A stretch of 64,000 bases of DNA from assembly GCF_019049245.1 (NCBI RefSeq), contig NZ_JAGMUK010000040.1, positions 430,149-494,148 of the forward strand, written 5' to 3'. The stretch comes from Streptomyces sp. AC555_RSS877 (GTDB lineage Bacteria > Actinomycetota > Actinomycetes > Streptomycetales > Streptomycetaceae). Below, piece by piece: positions 41,870 through 50,536 of the stretch; the stretch's first letter is position 1, and each line of letters opens with the position of its first letter. Position numbers and translations under genes: made by a program. A model generated the notes under the pieces. The model did not search any database, was not told the DNA's origin, and worked only from the letters and a program-made list of their open reading frames with translations.

Positions 41870-42928
41870 TCAGAGGTCCTTGGCGGGCCAGTCCAGCAGG
41901 CGAGCACCGATGACCGCCGTCTGGAGCATGTAACGGTGGGTGGCATCGGCCGGGTTGGCGCCGGTGAGTTTGTGGATGCGTTCCAGGCGGTACGTCAGCG
42001 CACGCACGCTGAGGGTGAGACGGCGGGCGGCCTCCGCGGCCACGCAGCCGGAGTCGAAGTACGCCGTGAGCGTGTCGAGGAGGGGCTGGGCGCCGCCGCG
42101 GGCCGTCGTGAGCGGGCCCAGGGCGTTCACGACGAGGTCGGCCATGGCCTGCCGGTCGCGGGTGAGGACGGGGTAGACGAGCAGGTCGGCGGCGCGCAGT
42201 ACCGGGTCGTCGAGATCGAGTCGCTCGGCCAGTTCGAGGGCGTTGAGTGCCTCCTCGTAGGAGTGGACGACGCCGCCGGGGCCGGGCTGGGGGCGGCCGA
42301 CGGCGACCCGGCCGCCGCCGGTGGCGGCGTGCGCCTGCTGGGCGAAGTACGTGAGGACCTCGTCCTGGTGGCCCGGGGCGATGCACAGCAGGCGGCCGTT
42401 CTTGGTGGTGAGCAGGACGTTGCGGTCGCCGAAGCGGGCGATGAGGGCGCGTTCCACCTGCCGGGGCACGGGGTCGCCCTCGTCGTAGGCGGCCGGGCCC
42501 TGCGCGACGGCGACGGCGTGGGCGTGGGAGAAACGCAGGCCGAAGCGTTCCGCGCGCTCCGCGAGGCGGCCCAGATCGCTGCGGCCGTACAGGAGGTCGT
42601 CGATGAACTCGCGGCGGGCGGCCTCCTCTTGACGCACGGCGAGGCGCTGGGCGCGTTCGTAACCTTCGGCGAAGGCGTCGATGACCTGCTGTACGGCGGC
42701 AAGCGCGCTGTCGGCCGAGCCCGACGTGCTCGGCCAGGCCGTGCGAGCGGCGGTCAGGTGGGCGCTGACGAGGGTGCGCAGCCCGTGACCGGCCTCCGCG
42801 GCCTGTTCACCCAGGGCCCGACGCGAAGCGATCTCGTCACGGGTGAGGCGCCGACCCGTGGCCGCTACGTCGGCCAGAATGCGGTCGTAGCCCTCGAGAT
42901 ACTGCTCGGGAATCTCCCGTACCACCAC
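41870..42928 (-). CDS. PucR/CdaR-family transcriptional regulator
   Basis: 352-residue regulator. N-terminal helical domain with AEGYERAQRLAVRQEEAARREFIDDLLYGR, a GGDEF-like middle region (RFSHAHAVAVAQGP), and a C-terminal PucR helix-turn-helix: TLTAYFDSGCVAAEAARRLTLSVRALTYRLERIHKLTG. GTG at 42928 follows GGGGGGACGAC. It probably controls the MFS gene and itself through the palindrome at 43002. Confidence 0.92.
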   Translation of the reverse strand: MVVREIPEQYLEGYDRILADVAATGRRLTRDEIASRRALGEQAAEAGHGLRTLVSAHLTAARTAWPSTSGSADSALAAVQQVIDAFAEGYERAQRLAVRQEEAARREFIDDLLYGRSDLGRLAERAERFGLRFSHAHAVAVAQGPAAYDEGDPVPRQVERALIARFGDRNVLLTTKNGRLLCIAPGHQDEVLTYFAQQAHAATGGGRVAVGRPQPGPGGVVHSYEEALNALELAERLDLDDPVLRAADLLVYPVLTRDRQAMADLVVNALGPLTTARGGAQPLLDTLTAYFDSGCVAAEAARRLTLSVRALTYRLERIHKLTGANPADATHRYMLQTAVIGARLLDWPAKDL

Positions 42929-43001
42929 GTCGTCCCCCCGGATCGCTGACGTGCCAGTGACGATTCATTGACCGCGACCGGCATGCAGACCCTATGGAAC
43001 A

Positions 43002-43020
43002 CTGCCGGGATCCGGCAATG
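43002..43020. promoter_or_regulatory. Putative PucR operator, CTGCCGGGATCCGGCAATG
   Basis: Contains the palindrome TGCCGG-N3-CCGGCA, 74-92 bp upstream of the PucR gene start. A 18-of-19 match occurs in reverse orientation at 44747. Shared sequence suggests one regulator for both sites. Confidence 0.45.
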
Positions 43021-43068
43021 CGTGGCGGGGATCCGATCGGGCAGCATGGTCCGCGGGGAGCACGGATG

Positions 43069-43109
43069 ATTCCCGGTGCCGGACACCGGCAGGTGCCGGC
43101 ACCGGGAAT
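43069..43109. promoter_or_regulatory. Strong inverted repeat upstream of the membrane protein gene
   Basis: Perfect 14-bp arms ATTCCCGGTGCCGG and CCGGCACCGGGAAT around a 13-nt loop, in the 249-bp gap between the divergent PucR and membrane-protein genes. Could be a transcript hairpin in the leader of the gene at 43178 or a leftover terminator. Confidence 0.5.
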
Positions 43110-43177
43110 CGAGACCGGTTCGCGTGCCGCGGGACGCGTCTCACGGGGGCCGTGGACGGAAGGCGCGGGGGTGGGGC

Positions 43178-43816
43178 ATGCGGGTCTTCGTGACAGCTGC
43201 CACGGGCCTGCCGACGATCCTGCTCACCGCCGCTCTCGTCGTGATCGTGTGCTTCTGGCTGCTGGTCGCCGTGGGCGTCGCCGCCACCGACACCTTCGAC
43301 GCTGACGCGGATCTCCGGGCGTGGGGCATGGGCGGAGTCCCTGTGTCGGTCGCCTTCTCGGTGCTGACGGTGCTCGCCTGGTCCTCGAGTGTCGCAGGGG
43401 CGGTCGTCGCGGCCGTGTTCATGTCCCCAGGACCTGGCGCCGAACTGCTGCGCATGACCGTGCCGTTCGCCGCGCTGCTCGTCGCCTGGCGATCGACCAG
43501 CTTGCTCGTACGGCCCCTCCGCCGCCTCTTCCCCGCCGGTCCCGGCCCGGACCCGCTCTCCGAGGCCCGCATCGGCGAGGCCGGTGTGCCGCCGGGTGCC
43601 GATCACGAGGGTCAGGATCCCTTGCAGGGCGCGCCGTACGACGACGGCGGCCCGGGTGTTGTCGTCACCCCCGGCCCACTCGCCGACCGCGTGGCCGCCG
43701 TCGAGCCGGCGAACAACCGCCCAGCCGGCCCGCGCCGCCGAGTCGTGGGGCGGGCCCGGGCGGTCGGAGGACCGTCCGGGCCCGCTGCGCCACTCGACGT
43801 CGACGTCAGCCGGTGA
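43178..43816 (+). CDS. Membrane protein like the flotillin-partner (NfeD/YqiJ type), OB domain lost
   Basis: N-terminal half is convincing: two or three membrane segments (LPTILLTAALVVIVCFWLLV, VPVSVAFSVLTVLAWSSSVA, MTVPFAALLVAWRSTSLLV) ending in RPLRRLFP, as in the Streptomyces partner protein encoded next to flotillin. In homologs an OB-fold domain follows. Here residues after about 125 (from PAGPGPDPLSEAR) are Gly/Pro-rich without that fold, and the frame runs 11 bp into the end of the flotillin remnant. So the gene is probably truncated and fused to unrelated sequence. ATG at 43178 was chosen inside a longer open frame because the hydrophobic segment starts there. Confidence 0.6.
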   Translation: MRVFVTAATGLPTILLTAALVVIVCFWLLVAVGVAATDTFDADADLRAWGMGGVPVSVAFSVLTVLAWSSSVAGAVVAAVFMSPGPGAELLRMTVPFAALLVAWRSTSLLVRPLRRLFPAGPGPDPLSEARIGEAGVPPGADHEGQDPLQGAPYDDGGPGVVVTPGPLADRVAAVEPANNRPAGPRRRVVGRARAVGGPSGPAAPLDVDVSR

Positions 43817-44665
43817 CCTCGATCTTTCCGTTGGCGGCGGCGGATGCCGTGGTCGCGCCCTGCGCGCCGCCGGTCCGTCGGGTGATGTTCCTCAGCAGTT
43901 CGGCAAGGTCGACTCCCGTGGTGGAGCGGAGGAGTTCGACGCCCTGGGCGACGTTGTCGGCGACGGTCCGCGACAGCTGGCTCGCGCCGTCCGTCGAGAT
44001 CACCGTCATCTTGTCGATGGCGCTCAGCGGCTCGGACGCCTTGGCGACGACCTGCGGCAACACCTCGACGAGCATCTGGAGCACGGCCGCGTCGCCGTAC
44101 TGGGCGACGCGTCGGCCTTCTTCTGCATCGCCGCGGCCTCGGCGGCACCCTTCGCCCCGATCGCGGCGGCCTCGGCCTCACCCTCGAGGCGTACCGCGTC
44201 GGCGAGCGCGGCGCGGTGCGCCTTCTCGCCCTCACCGGTCAGCCTCGACCGCTGGGCGTCCGCCTCGGCCTGCTTGACCAGGGCGATGCGGCGGGCCTCG
44301 GCCTCCTGCTCGGCCTGGTAGCGGGCGGCGTCGGCGGGCTTGCGGACCTTCGTGTCCAGCTCGCGGTCGGTCAGAGCGGCCTGCCGCTCGGCGACCTTCT
44401 CCTGCTCGGCGAGGACCTCCTGCGACCGCTCGGCCTCGGCCAGCGGACCGCGGCCGCGGCGCGCGCGGCGGCCTCGTCGGTCTCGGCCTTGATCTCGGCC
44501 TGCTTCAGCGCGAACGTCCGCTGGGCGACGGCGATCTCCTCCTCGGCCTTCAGCCGCGCCTGCTCGGCAGCCCGCCGGGCCACCGCCTCGGCGATGTCGG
44601 CTTCCTGCTTGGCGCGGGCGGCTTCCGGGCGGCCGAGGTCCTCCGGGTAGGAGCCCTCGGTGGGG
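43806..44665 (-). pseudogene. Flotillin (SPFH/band-7) remnant, 5'-truncated and frameshifted
   Basis: Three reading frames on the minus strand together make the C-terminal coiled-coil half of a flotillin. Frame one (44665 to about 44455) reads EGSYPEDLGRPEAARAKQEA and AEEEIAVAQRTFALKQAEIK. Frame two (about 44450 to 44110) reads EVLAEQEKVAERQAALTDRE and EGEAEAAAIGAKGAAEAAAM. Frame three (44100 to 43806) reads VLQMLVEVLPQVVAKASEPL and DNVAQGVELLRSTTGVDLAE, ending in a stop. The N-terminal SPFH domain (roughly 200 residues) is missing, with unrelated sequence beyond 44665. Two frameshifts and a deletion make function unlikely. Confidence 0.85.
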
Positions 44666-44746
44666 AAACAGAGTCACCAATCTTCACCCCCTCGCGGTCG
44701 TTGCCGACACGCCGTGGGGATGGTCCCATGTGCCCACTGCACCGGT

Positions 44747-44765
44747 CATTGCCGGATTCCGGCAG
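44747..44765. promoter_or_regulatory. Second copy of the putative PucR operator (reverse orientation)
   Basis: Reverse complement reads CTGCCGGAATCCGGCAATG, differing at one base from 43002-43020. It lies upstream of the flotillin remnant, in an otherwise gene-free 207-bp stretch (44666-44872) that also has an A/T-rich run near 44770. Confidence 0.4.
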
Positions 44766-44872
44766 CCTTTACGCGCTTTTTATGCCTGCCTTGCGCGTCT
44801 GCGGACCGCGTCCCGAGTCGCTTCGGGCGCGGACGGCGACATCGGCTCAACACGCCCCTGAAGGCCACCTGC

Positions 44873-45406
44873 TCACAGCCGCGGGGCGTTGCCCATCTCG
44901 ACGGCGAACACCATCGGGTCACAGTCGAAACCGCGGATCATTTCGTGGAACTCCCACCTGCCGGAGGCATCCTTGGTGAACTCCGCGACCGTCGTGGCGG
45001 TGGATCCGGCGACTTGCGCGAAGTCGTCCTTCAGAAGCTCCGTATAGCCGTCGAGGACCAGAACTCCCGCATTCGATAGGTCACCGAACGTCTTGGGACC
45101 GCTGTTCTGATGGATGGCCACCCCCACGACCACCCGGGCGAAGGAGGGCGCCAGGCGGTCGAACTCCAGCATCATCGCCTCAACGAAGCCGAAGCCCTGG
45201 CCGGTCTGGCTGTGCCGGCTCATGTTGATGGTGCCGTCCGGTGCGCGGCTGTCGAAGTGGACGACGTACACCGGCTGTCCGTAGGGCTCGTCCGATGAGT
45301 ACGTCGTGGCGATGATGTCGAGATGATGAGGCGGCCGGTTCCAGTCGCTCGGGTCCCACTTGAGTTTCACTTCGGCCTTGCCGAGTCCCCTGCTGACGCT
45401 GCCCAC
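44873..45406 (-). CDS. TerD-family protein
   Basis: 177-residue TerD/CABP-like stress protein that binds calcium in characterised members. Typical features: LKWDPSDWNRPPHHLDIIAT at the N-terminus, YVVHFDSRAPDGTINMSRHS, ARVVVGVAIHQNSGPKTFGD, and RGFDCDPMVFAVEMG near the end. GTG at 45406 was chosen because AGAGAGGAAG precedes it and homologs begin at this MGSVS-like sequence; ATG 45430 would lack a ribosome site. Stand-alone in this window, without other ter genes. Confidence 0.88.
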   Translation of the reverse strand: MGSVSRGLGKAEVKLKWDPSDWNRPPHHLDIIATTYSSDEPYGQPVYVVHFDSRAPDGTINMSRHSQTGQGFGFVEAMMLEFDRLAPSFARVVVGVAIHQNSGPKTFGDLSNAGVLVLDGYTELLKDDFAQVAGSTATTVAEFTKDASGRWEFHEMIRGFDCDPMVFAVEMGNAPRL

Positions 45407-45558
45407 TGGCCGCTTCCTCTCTCGCACCATGCCACCACGGGACGATTCCCCCGCACTGTCAAGTATGGCTCCCGGTCAGCCCGTTGAAGCCCCTGATCCC
45501 GCTTCCCGCGCATGCCGTCGCGGTGTCGTGCGGCCCTGAGCCCGCCCTGGACGACTGC

Positions 45559-46122
45559 CTACGCCGTTCCGCCAAGGCCCGGACCGGTCGGCACCCTCGG
45601 ACTGCCCTCGAGGATCTCGCCGGCCTCCCTTGCCGGGTCGGGCGGAACGAGGAACTCCAGCTCGGGACGGTCCCACACCACGGCGGGCGGGTTCGCGGCC
45701 GCGGTCCCGGTGCGCACCGCACCCACGCTGCGGTAGAAGCCCTCGGCGGGAGGATGCGAGACCACTCGGACGTGGTCGAGCCCGGCGGCGCGGGCCTCGG
45801 CCTTCATGTGCGTGACGAGCAGCCGTCCGATGCCACGTCCCTGTGCTCCGTCGGCGACGAACATCAGGTCGAGCTCCGGCGGGGCGAGGACGAGCGAGTA
45901 GAACCCGAGGACACGGCTCTCGTGTTCGTCGTCGGCGACGGCCACGAAGACACGGTGGGTCTCGATGTAGTCGGGACCCACCCGGTAGGCCGCCACCATG
46001 GCCGCGTACTGCCCTTCATAGGCCCGCGAGCCACGCACGAGGCGTGTGAGCCGTTTGGCGTCCCGCGCGACGGCCCGCCGTATCGTGATCGGCCCGCTCC
46101 CAGGCGTAACGCTCGAATTCAT
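45559..46122 (-). CDS. GNAT N-acetyltransferase
   Basis: 187-residue GCN5-related acetyltransferase. Motif A is LDLMFVADGAQGRGIGRLLVTHM (Q/R-x2-G-x-G/A), and motif B is HVRVVSHPPAEGFYRSVGAV. The tail after residue 160 is Pro-rich and may be disordered. Substrate unknown. ATG at 46122. Confidence 0.88.
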   Translation of the reverse strand: MNSSVTPGSGPITIRRAVARDAKRLTRLVRGSRAYEGQYAAMVAAYRVGPDYIETHRVFVAVADDEHESRVLGFYSLVLAPPELDLMFVADGAQGRGIGRLLVTHMKAEARAAGLDHVRVVSHPPAEGFYRSVGAVRTGTAAANPPAVVWDRPELEFLVPPDPAREAGEILEGSPRVPTGPGLGGTA

Positions 46123-46297
46123 TGGGAGAGTATTACGTACCGGGGAGTGGCTTCCCGCAGCGGGTCCCGCTCAGGCAGATCATTCCCCGGAAGAGTGCCG
46201 GGTCACCCCCTCCCTCCCGCCCGGTCGCGGTGCGACGCTGACGGTAGAGCCCCTTGGCTGTGAGACCCACGCAGCCGTACGAAAGGCGGTGGGGACG

Positions 46298-47173
46298 ATG
46301 GAGCTGCCCCTGATCGTAGGCGTCGACGGATCGGACTCCAGCCTCCTGGCGGTCGACTGGGCGGTGGACGAAGCGGCCCGGCTCGGTCTGCCGTTGCGGC
46401 TCGTCCATGCCTCCAAGTGGGAGCGCTATGAAGGTGCCGCTTCGCCGGGCACCGTGGATCGGCCCTCCGCGCAGGCGATGGCGCAGAACATCGTCGGATC
46501 CGCCGCCGAACGTGCCAGGCGCCGCAACCCGGGCGTGCCGGTGTCGGCCGAGCTGCTGGCGGACGAGGCCGTGGACGCACTACTGCGTGCGGGCCACAAC
46601 GCATCCGCCCTGGTGACGGGGGCACGCGGCCGTGGCGGGCTGAAGGGAGTCCTCCTCGGCTCGGTCGGCCTCGGAGTGGCGGCCCGTGCCACCTGCCCGG
46701 TGATCGTGGTCCGCGGGGACAAGGCGGCCCTGGAGGGCGCCCACGAGCGCATTCTGTTCGGTGTGGGAGAGGCCGACACGTGCGGTGAAGCGGTGCGGTT
46801 CGCCTTCCGGGAGGCCGCGGCCCGCAAGTCCACTCTCGATGCCGTGCGCGCCTGGCGTTGCCCCGCACACGTCAGCATGGGCCGTCCCCCGCCCGCCGGC
46901 GAAGCGGAGCGCTACCACGAGGAGCGGGCATCGGCCCTGCTCGACGCGGCCCTCCAGGACGCGGAGACGGAGCACCCGGGTGTCGAGGTACGGAGGACCA
47001 CGGTCGAGGGCCCGGCCCGCAAGATCCTGCTGCACCGGTCGGCCGCCGCGGACCTGGTGATCATCGGGGCCAGACGCAGGCATGGCTACTTCGGTCTCCA
47101 GTTGGGCCGAGTCGGCCACACCCTGCCCCATCACGCGGACTGCCCGGTGGCGATCGTGCCGCAACGGGACTGA
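46298..47173 (+). CDS. Universal stress protein, two UspA domains
   Basis: 291-residue tandem UspA protein. Domain 1 has IVGVDGSDSSLLAVDWAVDE and the ATP-binding signature GARGRGGLKGVLLGSVGLGV. Domain 2 is more divergent: ILFGVGEADTCGEAVRFAF and GARRRHGYFGLQLGRVGHTL, where the glycine signature is partly kept. ATG at 46298. Common in Streptomyces under dormancy or redox stress; no operon partner, as a decayed HAD tail and GH65 follow. Confidence 0.9.
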   Translation: MELPLIVGVDGSDSSLLAVDWAVDEAARLGLPLRLVHASKWERYEGAASPGTVDRPSAQAMAQNIVGSAAERARRRNPGVPVSAELLADEAVDALLRAGHNASALVTGARGRGGLKGVLLGSVGLGVAARATCPVIVVRGDKAALEGAHERILFGVGEADTCGEAVRFAFREAAARKSTLDAVRAWRCPAHVSMGRPPPAGEAERYHEERASALLDAALQDAETEHPGVEVRRTTVEGPARKILLHRSAAADLVIIGARRRHGYFGLQLGRVGHTLPHHADCPVAIVPQRD

Positions 47174-47225
47174 CCCACATCGGCGCCGGAAAGGTGCGGC
47201 CGGCGGGCAGCGGGCCGTAGTGGTG

Positions 47226-47351
47226 GCTTGGCTCTCCTCGTCGGCGTGGACCGCGCCGCCGGCTCCGACACGAGAGAGACTGCTGCGGCACGGTGCCGAC
47301 ATCGTGGTACGCGATCTGAGCGAGCCGCTCGCGGGAGGTACGCCGAAGTGA
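47226..47351 (+). pseudogene. C-terminal remnant of a HAD-family (beta-phosphoglucomutase-like) gene
   Basis: Reads ALLVGVDRAAGSDTRE in one frame and, after a shift, RLLRHGADIVVRDLSEPLAG in the next, ending in TGA at 47349-47351. This equals the C-terminal end of beta-phosphoglucomutase-type HAD proteins, which usually precede GH65 phosphorylases. Its stop overlaps the GH65 GTG (GTGA), a leftover of the former coupling. Over 80% of the gene is missing. Confidence 0.7.
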
Positions 47352-49717
47352 CGCACTGGATCTGGGAGTACGACGGCTACCTCCCCGCGGAGGAGAGGCT
47401 TCGGGAATCCCTGTGCACCTTGGGCAACGGTTACTTCGCCACCCGCGGAGCGCTGCCCGAATGCGACGCGGACGACGTGCACTACCCGGGGACGTACGCG
47501 GCCGGCTGTTACAACCGGCTCACCTCCGAGGTCGCGGGCCGCCAGGTCGAGAACGAGGACATGGTCAACCTGCCCAACTGGCTGCCACTGCGCTTCCGCG
47601 TCCGCGGCGAGCAGTGGCTCGTCCCCGACACGGCGGCCGTACTCGAGCACCGACAGCTCGTCCATCTGTCGTCGGGGATGCTGGAACGCATGACGCGGTA
47701 CGACCTCGGGAAGGGCCGCACCCTGGCCGTGCGCCAACTGCGCATCGTGCACATGGCGGACCCCCACCTGGCCGCGCTGCGCACCGAGTTCACCGCCGAG
47801 GACTTCTCCGGAGAGGTCGACGTCGAGGCGGCCCTCGACGGAGCCGTCACCAACGCGGGAGTGGCGCGCTACCGGGAGCTGGACGGCCGCCACCTGACCC
47901 ACGTGCACACCGGCACCGCCACCCCGGACACCGTGTGGCTGCGCTGCCGTACCCGTATGTCGGACATCCGCGTCGGCATGGCGGCCCGCCTGACCACGGA
48001 CGAGCCCGCATCGAACACTCACGCATCCGAGTGCGCCGTCCAACGGGTACGCCTGCGCCTGACACCGGACCGTACCGTCACCGTCGACAAGACCGTCGCC
48101 CTGCACACCTCGCGCGACCCGGCGATCAGCGACCCGCTGCGGGCCGCGATCGACCGGGTGAGCGGCGCCCCGGGCTTCGACGACCTGCTGGAGTCGCATC
48201 TCACGGCCTGGGACCAGCTGTGGCGCCGCGCGGAACTCGACGTGCCCGGCGACGCGGGTGCCATTCTGCGGCTGCACCTCTTCCACGTGCTGCAGACGCT
48301 CTCCCCGCACACCGCCGACCTCGACGCTGGGGTACCGGCGAGGGGACTGCACGGCGAGGCCTATCGCGGACACGTCTTCTGGGACGAGCTGTTCGTCCTG
48401 CCGTATCTCAACCTGCACTTCCCCGAGGTGTCCCGGGCCCTGCTGCACTACCGTCACCGGCGCCTCGGGCAGGCCCGCGCAGCCGCCAGGCGCATCGGCC
48501 GCCAAGGCGCGCTCTACCCCTGGCAGAGCGGCAGCGACGGCCGTGAGGAGACCCAGCAGCTCCATCTCAACCCACGCTCGGGGCGCTGGCTGCCCGACCA
48601 CACCCACCTGCAGCACCACGTCGGGTCGGCGATCGCGTACAACGTGTGGCAGTACTGCGAGGCGAGCGGGGACGCCGAGTTCCTGCACACCAAGGGCGCC
48701 GAGATGCTGCTGCAGATCGCCCGCTTCTGGGCCGACTCCGCCACCTACGACGACCGTCTGGGGCGGCACCGCATCCGGGGCGTCGTCGGCCCGGACGAGT
48801 ACCACGATGCCTGTCCCGGCGCGTCACAGCCCGGCCTGGACGACAACGCCTACACGAACGTCACGGCGGCCTGGGTCCTCACCCGCACCCTGGACGTACT
48901 GGACGACCTGCCCGAACCGCGCCGACGCGAACTCGTCGAGCGGACGGGGCTGGACGGTGGTGAACTCGAACGGTGGCAGGACGTCTCCCGCACGCTCCAC
49001 GTGCCCTTCCACGATGACGTCGTCAGCCAGTTCGCCGGTTACGGCGACCTCGCCGAGCTCGACTGGGACGGCTACCGCGAGCGGTACGGGGACATCCGCC
49101 GCCTGGACCGGATCCTGGAGGCGGAGGGGGACACCGTCAACCGCTACCAGGCGTCCAAGCAGGCGGACGTACTGATGCTCGGCTATCTCTTCTCACCGGC
49201 CGAACTGCAGGGCCTGTTCCACAGACTGGGCCACCGGCTCGACGAGGACACCTGGCGGCGCACCGTCGACTACTACCTGGCCCGCACGAGCCACGGCTCC
49301 ACACTCAGCGGGCTGGTGCACGGCTGGGTGCTGGCCCGGGCCCGGCGGGCCGAGGCGTGGACGTTCTGCCAGGAGGCACTCAAGGGTGACATCGCCGATC
49401 TCCAGGGCGGCACCACGGGCGAGGGCATCCACTTGGGTGCCATGGCTGGCACCCTCGACCTCGTCCAGCGCGGACTGACCGGGCTGGAGACCCGCCGGGG
49501 CGCTCTCTGGCTGGACCCGGTGCCGCTGCCGGAGCTGTCCTCCTACGGATTCGCCCTCCAATACCAGGGGCACTGGGGCGTGCGACTGCGCATGGAGCGA
49601 GGGAGTCTGGAGATCGCGGTCCCGTCGTCCGGCCGGTCACCCATCGACATCCGGCTGCCCGACCGCTCGGTCTCGGTGCAGCCGGGGGAGACATGCCGAC
49701 TGCTGCTCCCGGACTGA
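47348..49717 (+). CDS. Glycoside hydrolase family 65 (disaccharide phosphorylase-like)
   Basis: 789-residue GH65 enzyme, which phosphorolyses trehalose, maltose, kojibiose or similar disaccharides. N-terminal beta-sandwich with LCTLGNGYFATRGALPE, catalytic (alpha/alpha)6 barrel with GHVFWDELFVLPYLNLHFPE and VGPDEYHDACPG, in which Glu is the general acid, then NAYTNVTAAWVL. Phosphate-binding region SKQADVLMLGYLF and SHGSTLSGLVHGWVLAR are present. GTG at 47348 is inferred from the overlap with the HAD remnant stop and the conserved WIWEYDGY start. The product sugar phosphate could enter glycolysis through the phosphoglucomutase at 53689. Confidence 0.9.
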   Translation: MTHWIWEYDGYLPAEERLRESLCTLGNGYFATRGALPECDADDVHYPGTYAAGCYNRLTSEVAGRQVENEDMVNLPNWLPLRFRVRGEQWLVPDTAAVLEHRQLVHLSSGMLERMTRYDLGKGRTLAVRQLRIVHMADPHLAALRTEFTAEDFSGEVDVEAALDGAVTNAGVARYRELDGRHLTHVHTGTATPDTVWLRCRTRMSDIRVGMAARLTTDEPASNTHASECAVQRVRLRLTPDRTVTVDKTVALHTSRDPAISDPLRAAIDRVSGAPGFDDLLESHLTAWDQLWRRAELDVPGDAGAILRLHLFHVLQTLSPHTADLDAGVPARGLHGEAYRGHVFWDELFVLPYLNLHFPEVSRALLHYRHRRLGQARAAARRIGRQGALYPWQSGSDGREETQQLHLNPRSGRWLPDHTHLQHHVGSAIAYNVWQYCEASGDAEFLHTKGAEMLLQIARFWADSATYDDRLGRHRIRGVVGPDEYHDACPGASQPGLDDNAYTNVTAAWVLTRTLDVLDDLPEPRRRELVERTGLDGGELERWQDVSRTLHVPFHDDVVSQFAGYGDLAELDWDGYRERYGDIRRLDRILEAEGDTVNRYQASKQADVLMLGYLFSPAELQGLFHRLGHRLDEDTWRRTVDYYLARTSHGSTLSGLVHGWVLARARRAEAWTFCQEALKGDIADLQGGTTGEGIHLGAMAGTLDLVQRGLTGLETRRGALWLDPVPLPELSSYGFALQYQGHWGVRLRMERGSLEIAVPSSGRSPIDIRLPDRSVSVQPGETCRLLLPD

Positions 49718-49744
49718 CCTGAGACCGCCCGGGTTGATGCCACA

Positions 49745-50172
49745 GGCGGTGTCCTGAGGGCTTGCGGAACTGCTCGATCATCGCTGCGTAGCTGTTGCCG
49801 CCGTGTTCGATGGTCGCGTCAAAGGCCGGGTATGTGCCGCCGTGGACCTGCTGCGCGTAGTCGTACAGCGTCGTACAGCCGGCCGGTCACGGTCTCGATG
49901 CCCTGCTTGGCTGGCGGGACGAAAGCCGCGGCGTCCACGCCCGCCGCGCCCAGCAAGGCGGCGCCCTGCAGGAAGCCGTTCCCGATCCCCCACATCAGGG
50001 CCCAGCACGTCGTTCCCGCGCCGAGGCTCCGCAGGGTCTGCCCGTGCAGGTCGAAGGCCGACCGGCTCCCGCTGTAGACGATGACGGCGTCCGCGGCGCC
50101 GATGCTCACGGGCCTGCGCCGTGGTGCCCGAGGTCAGGTTCACCAGGACCCGGCCGTCGAGGACATCGCCCA
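49745..50172 (-). pseudogene. Remnant of an NAD(P)-dependent oxidoreductase (imine reductase / 6PGDH-like)
   Basis: Three minus-strand frames in order: GRVLVNLTSGTTAQARE (near 50160-50110), DAVIVYSGSRSAFDLHGQTL through GIGNGFLQGAALLGAAGVDA (50095-49930), then YAQQVHGGTYPAFDATIEHG and AAMIEQF (49860-49770). They match the middle and C-terminal half of this dehydrogenase family; the Rossmann N-terminus is absent and about 20 residues are deleted internally. No functional start. Adjacent plus-strand MerR tail suggests a former divergent pair. Confidence 0.75.
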
Positions 50173-50204
50173 GCGGACGGAGGAGTGCGCACCTCGAGCC
50201 CTGC

Positions 50205-50333
50205 CCCGAGCTCCTGACCACTTTGCGAGCTCGCCTGAAAGGGCTGGACGAACAGATCGACCTGCTCGTCCGCTCGCGCCAGGTCCTCCACGACTGCATC
50301 GATGCCACCGAACCCCATGCGGCGCGGCAGTAA
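50205..50333 (+). pseudogene. C-terminal remnant of a MerR-family regulator
   Basis: Plus-strand reading LLTTLRARLKGLDEQIDLLV and RSRQVLHDCIDATEPHAARQ before a stop at 50333 looks like the dimerisation coiled coil of MerR proteins. No helix-turn-helix is encoded upstream; the sequence before it belongs to the antisense oxidoreductase remnant. Gene has lost its 5' part. From here to 50536 nothing else is recognised. Confidence 0.55.
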
Positions 50334-50536
50334 CGGAGGGGGCAGGCCAGGTCCACGGATGGGAGCTGCGAGATCCGTCCCTCCAGGCGACACGACAGGC
50401 GACGAAGCTGCGTCGGTGTCCGGACGGACCATGCGCACGTGGTCCCGAAAGTCGTCCGGACAGCATGGTGCCGATACGCGGCGGCGGTCAGGACCAGGCG
50501 GATCACCGACCGCCTGCGCGGATCGGCGGTGTCGGC

